From positions 1 through 5,075 of the forward strand of contig JAOPZQ010000143.1 of the NCBI GenBank assembly GCA_025964075.1: DNA of 5,075 nt, read 5' to 3'. This document shows positions 1 through 5,075 of the stretch, piece after piece. The translations under genes and the position numbers were made by a program. A model generated the notes under the pieces. That model saw nothing but the letters and a program-made list of their open reading frames with translations, searched no databases and was not told the origin of the DNA. The DNA comes from Solirubrobacterales bacterium. GTDB lineage: Bacteria; Actinomycetota; Thermoleophilia; Solirubrobacterales; Solirubrobacteraceae. Position 1 is the stretch's first letter. The number at the start of each line of letters is the position of its first letter.

Positions 1-378
1 GTCATCCCCAGGTCGCCGCGGAGGAGGAACAGGGCCCGGTGGGGATCGGGCGGGAGCTCCTCCCCGGCGGCCAGGGCGTCACCGGAGTGCGCCTGGAGCC
101 GCGCGAGCTCCGGCTCGACCGCGCTCCGGCGCCGCGGCGGGAGGCAGAGGACCTCCCCGATCGTGACGTGCTCGAGCGCGCGCACGCGATCGACCTCGGC
201 CGGCCGTCCGCGGACGCACACCTTCCGCGGGCGCGGCGCCCAGGCGGCCCACGCCTCGGTCCCCGAGTACGCGCCGGCCGCCTCGAGCACCGCGCGGACG
301 GAGCCGGCGAGCAGTCTCCTCGCGCGTGCTCTCCGGCCGCCGGGGGACGACCAGGTGCATGACCCACGGGTCGCTCAG
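1..378 (-). CDS. Pth2-like peptidyl-tRNA hydrolase, N-terminal part, apparent frameshift, cut by window edge
   Basis: Two minus-strand frames together give one sensible protein. The first reads SDPWVMHLVVPRRPESTREE; after skipping one base at about 315 the second reads LLAGSVRAVLEAAGAYSG and continues, through RPRKVCVRGRPAEV and ELARLQAHSG, to PHRALFLLRGDLGM at the edge. This resembles actinobacterial Pth2-family proteins. In these, an N-terminal segment starting with a hydrophobic strand, followed by an R-K-V-R-R-type stretch and an 'LARLQVSG' stretch, precedes the catalytic Pth2 domain, which opens with a strand and 'LGM'. Pth2 enzymes free tRNA from stalled peptidyl-tRNA in the cytoplasm; the catalytic residues would lie outside the window. 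The likely start is a CTG at 378-376 overlapping the TGA of the upstream gene; the first ATG is at 360-358. The other readings of this stretch are Arg/Ser-rich and look like shadows. The family call comes from memory of the family pattern, not from a search. The frameshift may be an assembly error or real decay. Confidence 0.58.
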
Positions 379-656
379 TGCCTGCCCTCGACCTCGTCGA
401 GCCGGCGCAGGATGTCGATCGCCTCCCCGCGCAGCGTCCGGTCGAGCGCCCGGAAGTCCGCGTCGGACAGCTTGCCGGTCCGGTAGTCGAGCTCGGCGTC
501 GCGGATCTCGCGGTACTTCGCCTCGCGCGCGGCCTCGAGGTCGGCGAGCTCGGCGCGCTCGCGCTCGTCCTCCTCCACCGGCGGCCGCCGCAGCGGCCCG
601 GTCACGAGCCACGCGACGAAGGCCAGCACGGCCAGGATGACCACGAACTCGAGCAC
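375..656 (-). CDS. Short CcmI-like membrane-anchored cytochrome c biogenesis protein
   Basis: A 93-residue protein starting with GTG. Residues about 2-20 (MLEFVVILAVLAFVAWLVTG) form one membrane segment. A proline/arginine turn and an acidic, heptad-like helical stretch follow (about 28-55). The end contains ELDYRTGKLSDADFRALD and then a helix ending RRLDEVEGRH. The Glu-Leu-Asp-Tyr-x-x-Gly-Lys-Leu-Ser-x-x-Asp-Phe pattern after an N-terminal membrane helix is the pattern at the start of CcmI (the C-terminal part of some CcmH proteins), which binds apocytochrome c and brings it to the heme-ligation complex. Here only that N-terminal module is present; the long TPR domain of proteobacterial CcmI is missing. 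It starts 9 nt after ccmF stops and overlaps the next gene by 3 nt, so it is almost surely co-transcribed with ccmEF. A specific CcmI function is inferred; it could equally be an assembly or structural subunit for CcmF. Confidence 0.72.
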   Translation of the reverse strand: MLEFVVILAVLAFVAWLVTGPLRRPPVEEDERERAELADLEAAREAKYREIRDAELDYRTGKLSDADFRALDRTLRGEAIDILRRLDEVEGRH

Positions 657-665
657 GAAGAGCGC

Positions 666-2873
666 CTAGGCGACGCGCTGCGCGGCACCGCGCAGGTCGC
701 GCCCGAGGCGCGCGGCGTAGGCGGCGCGAACGCGGCCGCGTGCGCCCTGAGGCGCCGGCCACAAGGCGATCAGCCCGCCGCCGATCACGATCAGGCCGCC
801 GATCCACAGCCAGCTCACGAGCGGCGAGACCTCGAGCCGGAAGTCGGTCGCCCACGGGTGGTTGACGTAGCGATCGGCAAGGCCGGCGATCGCGGTGTCG
901 AGCAGCGCCGAGGCCTCCTGCGCCGCCTGCGCCGGGTTCGAGCTCGCCGGGATGTCGTGCATGAGCGCCGCGAACTTGCGGTTGCCCTCGGCGATCAGCG
1001 GCTGGAGCGGCGTCAGGTTGGGGTCGGTCACGGTCCAGATGTCCCGCCGCAGGTTCGAGCTCATGCCGACCTCGCTCGTGGCCTCGCCGCCGAACACGTT
1101 CCCGAGCACGCCGTCGCTCGGGTTGCCCGACGGGTAGAAGCCCTTCGTCGTCCGCAGCCTCGCGACGTGCTTCCCTCCCTTGCTGACGTCGAGGATCGCG
1201 CCGAGGGTGACCTTCTCGCGCTTCACGTCCGCGGTCGGGCGCACATAGCGGATGGCGTAGCCGTCGACGGTCGCGCTCTGGCCGGGCTTCAGCGTCACGT
1301 CGCTCACCTTCTGGAACGCCGAGGAGGCCGCGACGCCGATCATCAGCACCGCGAAGCCGGCGTGGACGGTGTAGCCGCCGTAGCGCCGGCGGTTGCGCGG
1401 GACGAGCGAGACGAACGCCACCGGCCATGGCTCCCGGGACGTGACCCGCCGCGCGCGGGTGCCGCGCCACATCTCCTGACCGACGCATGCGAGCACGAAC
1501 GCCGCGAAGCCGAACATCAGGAGCGCCTTCGGCTTGTGGGCGACCCCGCCGATCGCGATCAGCACCGCCAGCGTGCCGACGCCGACCGCCGCGGGCAGGA
1601 GCAGGTTGCGCCGGAGGTTCGCCGCGGTCGCGCGCCGCCAGGCGATCAGCGGGCCGAGACCGGAGAGCAGCACGAGGACGAGCGCCAGCGGCACGGTGAA
1701 GCGGGAGAAGAGCTGGGGGCCGAACGCGCGCCGCGTGCCGGTCAGCGCCTCCGAGATCAGCGGGAAGTAGGTGCCCCAGAAGATCACCGCGCAGAGGCCG
1801 ACGAGCACGAGGTTCTGGAACAGGAAGATCGCCTCGCGGGAGAGCAGCGAGTCGAGCCGGTGCTCGCTGCGCAGGAGCCCGCGCCGCCAGACGACGAGCG
1901 CCACCGACCCGGCGACCATCACCCCGATCAAGGTGACGAACGGCGTGCCGAGCGTGGACGCGCCGAACGCGTGGATCGACTCGAGGACCCCCGAGCGCAC
2001 GAGGAACGTGCCCATGATCGCCAGGCACCCGGAGGCGAGGACGAGCGACGCGTTCCAGGTGCGGAGCATCCCCCGCTTCTCCTGGATCATCACCGAGTGG
2101 ATGAACGCCGTGAGCGTGAGCCACGGCATCAGCGACGCGTTCTCGACCGCGTCCCAGGCCCAGTAGCCGCCCCAGCCGAGCTCGGAGTAGGACCAGCGGG
2201 CGCCGAGGAGGATGCCGATCCCCAGGCAGAACCACGCGGCGAGGGCGAACCGGCGCGTCGAGCGGATCCAGTCGGCGTCGAGCTTGCCGGTGACGAGCGC
2301 GCCGACCGCGAAGGCGAACGGCACCGCGCACAGCGTGTACCCCGAGTAGAGCATCGGGGGGTGGAACATCATCGCCGGGTAGCGCAGGAGCGGCATCAGC
2401 CCCACGCCCTCCGCCGGCGGGTTCGCGCTCGTCGTGAACGGGTTGGCGTCGAACACCGTCAGCGCGGCGAAGAACGCGGCGAACGCCATCAGCACGGCCG
2501 TCGCGAACGGCGCGATGTCGCGCAGGCGCCGGCGCGTGAGGAACAGCACGAGGCTCGACCACATCGAGAGGAGCCAGACCCACAGGAGCAGCGAGCCCTC
2601 CTGCGAGGCCCACATCGCGGTCGCCTTGTAGAAGAACGGCGTCGTCGTGCTCGAGTGGCTCGCGACGAGGTTGTACGAGAAGTCGGAGCGCAGGAACGCG
2701 CTCTCGAGGATCGCGAAGGCCAGCGTCAGGATCGCCGCGAGCCCGTACACGGCCCGGCGGCCGGAGTCGACCCACTGGCGCTTCCCGCCGATCCCGCCGT
2801 ACAGCGACGCTCCGACGCCGTAGACCGCCGTGGCGAGAGCGAGGATGAGGAGGGCGCGGCCGGTGGTCGCCAT
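666..2873 (-). CDS. ccmF: Cytochrome c heme lyase CcmF
   Basis: A 735-residue polytopic membrane protein of the CcmF/NrfE family, which takes heme from CcmE and ligates it to the CxxCH motif of apocytochromes c on the outer face of the membrane. The tryptophan-rich WWD heme-handling motif is clear at about residues 234-241 (WGGYWAWD), followed by ENASLMPWL. All four heme-ligand histidines of the family can be matched: H171 (MMFHPPMLYSGY) and H301 (ESIHAFG) as the external pair, and H259 (AFIHS) and H504 (GGYTVHAGFA) as the membrane pair. HSS at 73-75 and WASQEGSLLLW at 88-98 are also typical. A large soluble loop spans about 520-680, followed by a last membrane segment at about 684-705 and a basic tail. 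It is somewhat longer than the E. coli protein of about 650 residues, mainly in this loop and tail. The ATG lies 4 nt after the ccmE stop, with only a weak TAGG upstream, suggesting translational coupling. Confidence 0.97.
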   Translation of the reverse strand: MATTGRALLILALATAVYGVGASLYGGIGGKRQWVDSGRRAVYGLAAILTLAFAILESAFLRSDFSYNLVASHSSTTTPFFYKATAMWASQEGSLLLWVWLLSMWSSLVLFLTRRRLRDIAPFATAVLMAFAAFFAALTVFDANPFTTSANPPAEGVGLMPLLRYPAMMFHPPMLYSGYTLCAVPFAFAVGALVTGKLDADWIRSTRRFALAAWFCLGIGILLGARWSYSELGWGGYWAWDAVENASLMPWLTLTAFIHSVMIQEKRGMLRTWNASLVLASGCLAIMGTFLVRSGVLESIHAFGASTLGTPFVTLIGVMVAGSVALVVWRRGLLRSEHRLDSLLSREAIFLFQNLVLVGLCAVIFWGTYFPLISEALTGTRRAFGPQLFSRFTVPLALVLVLLSGLGPLIAWRRATAANLRRNLLLPAAVGVGTLAVLIAIGGVAHKPKALLMFGFAAFVLACVGQEMWRGTRARRVTSREPWPVAFVSLVPRNRRRYGGYTVHAGFAVLMIGVAASSAFQKVSDVTLKPGQSATVDGYAIRYVRPTADVKREKVTLGAILDVSKGGKHVARLRTTKGFYPSGNPSDGVLGNVFGGEATSEVGMSSNLRRDIWTVTDPNLTPLQPLIAEGNRKFAALMHDIPASSNPAQAAQEASALLDTAIAGLADRYVNHPWATDFRLEVSPLVSWLWIGGLIVIGGGLIALWPAPQGARGRVRAAYAARLGRDLRGAAQRVA

Positions 2874-2877
2874 GCGC

Positions 2878-3285
2878 CTAGTAGGACTTCGAGGGGGCGG
2901 CCTTGTACTTCGACGGGCACTTCGTCACGAGCGAGTCCTTCTCACCCACGTACGTGCCCCCCTCCTTCCGGACGTTGACGATCACCTCGCGGTTCGCCGC
3001 GAACGGGTCGGGCACGGAGCCGGTGTAGCGGACCGGCACCGAGGTCGCCCCGACGCGGTCCTCGACCCGGAACGACGTGACCGTGCCGGCGCGGGCGATC
3101 GACCCGGGCACGACCTTGCCGGTGAGCTGGTAGGTCTGCCCCGCGCGCGCGCTCGTGAGCAGCTGGCTGGGCGACTTCGCCTCGCTCGAGGCGTTGAAGC
3201 TCGTGTAGACGAGGGCGACCGCGAGGACGACCGCCGCGCTGAGCGCGACGACCAGACGGATCTTCCGCTTCCGGGAGGGGTCCAT
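2878..3285 (-). CDS. ccmE: Cytochrome c maturation heme chaperone CcmE, Cys-type (CxxxY)
   Basis: A 135-residue protein: short basic N-terminus (MDPSRKRKIRL), one membrane anchor at about 11-29, then an OB-fold beta domain outside the membrane. TYQLTGKVVPGSIARAG (about 51-67), the FRVED strand and VRYTGSVPDPF (85-95) match the CcmE 'G-x-V-x-x-G-S' and 'V-x-Y-x-G-x-x-P-D-x-F' signatures. CcmE binds heme covalently and hands it to CcmF, which is encoded 4 nt downstream. In the classical protein the heme attaches to His in HxxxY; here the motif is C123-P-S-K-Y127, so Cys replaces His. This is the variant found in archaea and some bacteria such as Desulfovibrio. The C-terminal tail after the motif is only 8 residues. 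I chose ATG at 3285 over the upstream GTG at 3339 because it gives the usual short leader before the anchor and because a -10-like box sits between the two. No Shine-Dalgarno is seen for either. Confidence 0.95.
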   Translation of the reverse strand: MDPSRKRKIRLVVALSAAVVLAVALVYTSFNASSEAKSPSQLLTSARAGQTYQLTGKVVPGSIARAGTVTSFRVEDRVGATSVPVRYTGSVPDPFAANREVIVNVRKEGGTYVGEKDSLVTKCPSKYKAAPSKSY

Positions 3286-3295
3286 GGACGGGGCG

Positions 3296-3301
3296 ATTAT
3301 C
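3296..3301 (-). promoter_or_regulatory. Candidate -10 box for the ccmE operon, possibly leaderless
   Basis: The minus strand reads GATAAT, five of six matches to TATAAT, in otherwise GC-rich sequence. Only 10 nt separate it from the ccmE ATG, so transcription would begin about 1-4 nt before the start codon. The absence of a Shine-Dalgarno upstream of that ATG fits a leaderless mRNA, which is common in actinobacteria. No good -35 hexamer is seen 16-18 nt upstream, so this is a suggestion only. Confidence 0.35.
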
Positions 3302-3393
3302 GCAGGAGGAGGGCGACCGACCGAGGGTTCCCGACGCACCGAATGTCCAAGCCGCCCCGGAGGTCCTCATCGGTGACGCATCGCGCGCCGAAT

Positions 3394-3412
3394 GTTGCGA
3401 GGAGGTTGCGAG
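3394..3412. repeat. Direct repeat GTTGCGAG x2, 11-bp period
   Basis: Two exact copies of GTTGCGAG begin at 3394 and 3405, separated by 3 nt, so their centres are 11 bp apart, about one helical turn. The position between divergent genes would suit a regulator binding site on one face of the DNA. No regulator is known for it, and an 8-bp repeat can arise by chance. Confidence 0.35.
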
Positions 3413-3460
3413 ACAGGAAAAACAGCGATGCGCGCGAAACCAATTCGGACTCGGGCCGTT

Positions 3461-3467
3461 AAGAGAG
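3461..3467 (+). promoter_or_regulatory. Ribosome binding site of the zinc-ribbon gene
   Basis: AAGAGAG ends 4 nt before the ATG at 3472. It is a partial Shine-Dalgarno match and favours this start over the in-frame ATG at 3487, which has no purine-rich stretch before it. Confidence 0.45.
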
Positions 3468-3471
3468 ACAT

Positions 3472-3702
3472 ATGCAAGTTGCAACCATGACCGCTCGCCT
3501 CCGCACGAGGACCTTCCGCCCGACCGCGCCGGCCCGCCGCACCCACCGTGTCGAGGTCGCGCCACTCGAGCTCGAGCGCGCCCGGCTCGCGGGGGGCCCC
3601 GAGGATCGCGCGCTCTACAAGTGCGGCTGCGGGCTCGCGTTCCAGGCGGACGTGTCGGCTTCGGTCGGGTGCCCGCAGTGCGGCAGCGCCCAGGCCTGGT
3701 AG
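3472..3702 (+). CDS. Small zinc-ribbon protein of unknown function
   Basis: A 76-residue protein with a basic, Arg/Thr-rich, probably disordered N-terminus (about 1-27), a short helical stretch (EVAPLELERARLAGG) and a C-terminal zinc ribbon. The cysteines are C51-x-C53 (YKCGCGLAF) and C67-x-x-C70 (GCPQCGSAQAW), which can hold one zinc ion. The CPxCG knuckle followed by a terminal 'QAW' looks like small uncharacterised ribbon proteins of high-GC actinobacteria. No catalytic or DNA-binding domain accompanies it, so a role in nucleic-acid or protein binding is only a guess. It is transcribed divergently from ccmE and is followed after about 190 nt by a regulator gene on the same strand. If translation starts at the second Met (3487), the product would be 71 residues. 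Good codon bias in this frame and the intact cysteine pattern support a real gene. Confidence 0.75.
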   Translation: MQVATMTARLRTRTFRPTAPARRTHRVEVAPLELERARLAGGPEDRALYKCGCGLAFQADVSASVGCPQCGSAQAW

Positions 3703-3890
3703 CTGGCCGCAGCCGACCTCACCGCGATCGCGCGCCGACGCGAGCGCCTCCGAGCACAGCGCGGAGATCCAGCAGGACAAGGTCCGCTCGGTCCAGGATC
3801 GGCTGACCCAAGCCGTATCGTCTGCTCATCGCGGACCACGTTTCAGCTCCAACGACGACGAGGCCCGGCGGGCGGGTCAGCAGCAGCCGC
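3703..3890. other. Gap with no standard start codon on the plus strand
   Basis: No gene is supported here. There is no ATG, GTG or TTG in any plus-strand frame from the end of the zinc-ribbon gene to the GTG at 3933. The frame of the following regulator opens only after a TGA at 3804-3806. A TATCGT sequence at 3816-3821 could serve as a -10 box but has no matching -35. No convincing hairpin terminator was seen. Confidence 0.5.
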
Positions 3891-5075
3891 CTGATCGGCC
3901 GGACGGCGGAGCTCGCCGAGCTCGAGGCGGCCGTGGCCGAGGCGGCCCTCGGGGCCGGAGCGCTCGCGTTCGTCGCCGGCGAATCCGGCGTGGGCAAGAC
4001 CCGCCTGGTCGTCGAGCTCGAGCGCCGGGTGCGCGACGGTGGCGTGCGGGTGCTCCGGGGCGACTGCGTCGAGCTCGGCGAGGGCGAGCTTCCCTATGCG
4101 CCGCTCGTGGCGGCGCTGCGGTCGCTGGCCCGCACGGGAGATCCCGCCCTCGACGCGCTGCCGGCCGCCGCCCGGAGCGAGCTCGCCACGCTGCTCCCCG
4201 AGCTGGGCGTGCCCGCGGCTCGCCAGCGGGCGGAGGAGGAGCGCGGCGCCGCGCAGCTCCGCCTCTTCGAGGCGCTCCTCGGCCTGCTCGACCGGCTGGC
4301 CGCGGCGGCGCCGCTGGTTCTGATCCTCGAGGACATCCACTGGGCCGATCGCTCCACGCGGGCGTTCCTGACCTTCCTCGCCGCGAGCCTCACGGACGAG
4401 CGGGTCCTCGTCGTCCTCACGTACCGCTCGGACGAGCTGCATCGCCGCCACCCGCTGCGGCCGCTGCTCGCCGAGCTCGAGCGGGGCCCGAGCGCCCGCC
4501 GCGTCGAGCTGGCCCGGCTGGCCCGGGAGGAGCTGGGAAGCCAGCTCGAGGACATCCTCGGGACCGTCCCGGCGCCCGAGCTCCTCGACCGCCTCTACGC
4601 GCGCAGCGAGGGCAATCCGCTCTTCGCCGAGGAGCTGCTGGCGGCCGGCACCGACGGCCGCGGCTCGCTCCCGCCCACGCTGCGCGAGGCCCTGATGCTG
4701 CGCGTCGACCGTCTGCCGGGAGCGGCGCAGGAGGTGCTCCGCGTGCTCGCCACGGCGGGCCGCGCGGACCACGAGGTGCTCGCGGACGCCAGCGGCATGC
4801 CGCCGCGCGAGCTCCGGGAGGCGCTGCGCGAGGCCGCCGCGGGCCAGATCGTCGTCGCCGACGACGAGGGGCGCTACGGCTTCCGCCACGCGCTGCTGCG
4901 CGAGGTCGTCTACGACGACCTCCTGCCCGGCGAGCACTCCGAGCTCCACCTGACGCTCGCCCGGGCGCTGGAGCGGCGCGAGCGGGATCGCCGGGGCGCG
5001 TGGGTGAGCGCCGGGATCGCCCACCACTACCTCGCCGCCGGCGATCAGCCCGCCGCGCTGCGGGCCGCGGTCCGG
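3891..5075 (+). CDS. LuxR/MalT-like AAA ATPase regulator, N-terminal part, cut by window edge
   Basis: At least 395 residues of an AAA_16-type STAND ATPase that stays open to the window end. The domain opens with LIGRTAELAELEAA, then Walker A GESGVGKT (3978-4001) and Walker B LVLILEDIHWAD (about 4314-4349). Next come LTYRSDEL, the SEGNPLFAEELL segment (about 4605-4640), a winged-helix-like stretch (REALMLRVDRLPGAAQEVL) and FRHALLREVVYDDL (about 4878-4919). The start of a TPR-like region (HHYLAAGDQPAALRAAV) ends the window. This order is that of large LuxR-family (LAL/MalT-like) regulators, which bind ATP and usually end in a DNA-binding LuxR HTH, here outside the window; a cyclase or kinase fusion is also possible. 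The start is unresolved. Coordinates begin at the conserved domain (CTG 3891). The frame is open from 3807, and the first standard start, GTG 3933, would drop the LIGR segment but keep Walker A. GTC at 3876 lies where a start 'xSSSRLIGR' would be expected. Confidence 0.88.
   Translation, partial: MIGRTAELAELEAAVAEAALGAGALAFVAGESGVGKTRLVVELERRVRDGGVRVLRGDCVELGEGELPYAPLVAALRSLARTGDPALDALPAAARSELATLLPELGVPAARQRAEEERGAAQLRLFEALLGLLDRLAAAAPLVLILEDIHWADRSTRAFLTFLAASLTDERVLVVLTYRSDELHRRHPLRPLLAELERGPSARRVELARLAREELGSQLEDILGTVPAPELLDRLYARSEGNPLFAEELLAAGTDGRGSLPPTLREALMLRVDRLPGAAQEVLRVLATAGRADHEVLADASGMPPRELREALREAAAGQIVVADDEGRYGFRHALLREVVYDDLLPGEHSELHLTLARALERRERDRRGAWVSAGIAHHYLAAGDQPAALRAAVR

Larger units (their letters stand above)
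3286..3471. other. Divergent intergenic region between ccmE and the zinc-ribbon gene
   Basis: About 186 nt separate two divergently transcribed genes, so promoters for both directions should lie here. The right part (about 3391-3475) is visibly richer in A/T than the flanking genes. It contains the candidate ccmE -10 box, a short direct repeat and the likely ribosome binding site of the plus-strand gene. No clear -10/-35 pair was found for the plus strand, and no RNA gene or terminator is apparent. Confidence 0.6.

Noticed and set aside
2..367. 121-codon minus-strand frame over the Pth2-like gene
   Set aside because: Its reading is dominated by Arg, Ser, Gly and Pro and has no recognisable pattern, unlike the neighbouring frame that matches Pth2-type sequence.
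79..2775. Minus-strand open frame of 898 codons across ccmF
   Set aside because: It is a shifted reading of ccmF and the CcmI-like gene, rich in Arg/Pro/Ala/Gly with no recognisable domain. Only its last part (about 316-378) coincides with the real start of the Pth2-like gene.
378..2978. Plus-strand open frame of 866 codons antisense to the ccm operon
   Set aside because: Full of Arg/Glu/His/Pro repeats typical of antisense high-GC shadows. It lies opposite a gene with all conserved CcmF residues.
3285..3339. Longer ccmE starting at GTG 3339
   Set aside because: It adds 18 Arg/Pro-rich residues before the usual short basic leader, has no Shine-Dalgarno, and the candidate -10 box lies inside it.
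3478..3485. Palindrome GTTGCAAC as an operator
   Set aside because: It is a single 8-bp palindrome inside the first codons of the zinc-ribbon gene, with no second copy; too weak to annotate.
3428..3490. 20-codon micro-ORF (MRAKPIRTRAVKRDICKLQP) whose TGA overlaps the ATG at 3487
   Set aside because: An ATGA overlap and a weak AGGA upstream could suggest a leader peptide, but its length, lack of motif and overlap with the better-supported start at 3472 make chance more likely.
3843..5027. Minus-strand open frame of 394 codons opposite the AAA ATPase
   Set aside because: The plus strand carries Walker A and B motifs and the family's other conserved segments in order; the minus reading is low-complexity Ala/Arg/Glu sequence.

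Overview
The window is very GC-rich (roughly 70% by eye), with strong G/C bias at third codon positions and long meaningless open frames opposite real genes. The gene content suggests a high-GC actinobacterium, most likely of the Thermoleophilia (Solirubrobacterales/Gaiellales) type. The clues are a CcmE/CcmF cytochrome c maturation system, an actinobacterial-style two-part Pth2 gene, a small zinc-ribbon protein and a LuxR-type AAA ATPase regulator. The taxonomic call is inference; there is no rRNA or marker gene here.

Left block (about 1-3285, minus strand, read right to left): a compact operon ccmE - ccmF - short CcmI-like membrane protein - Pth2-like gene, with gaps of 4 and 9 nt and then a 3-nt overlap. 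CcmE is the periplasm/exterior-facing heme chaperone and CcmF is the membrane synthase that takes heme from CcmE and attaches it to apocytochrome c. The small CcmI-like protein may help present apocytochrome. CcmE carries Cys rather than His in its heme-binding motif (C-P-S-K-Y), the hallmark of the variant 'System I*' known from archaea and some bacteria. The last gene resembles the N-terminal half of actinobacterial peptidyl-tRNA hydrolase 2 proteins. It appears to carry a one-base insertion near position 315 and runs off the left edge.

Middle (3286-3471): a divergent intergenic region, less GC-rich toward its right end. It holds a candidate -10 box placed so that ccmE may be transcribed almost leaderless, and a short direct repeat one helical turn apart.

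Right block (3472-5075, plus strand): a 76-aa CxC/CxxC zinc-ribbon protein, a gap of about 190 nt without any ATG, GTG or TTG, and then the N-terminal ATPase part of a large LuxR/MalT-like (AAA_16) regulator that runs off the right edge. Its true start is unclear because no standard start codon lies upstream of the conserved domain.

No rRNA, tRNA, CRISPR array, insertion sequence or convincing terminator was seen. The window looks like ordinary chromosome, with a few points worth checking: the Cys-type CcmE, the frameshift and the missing start.
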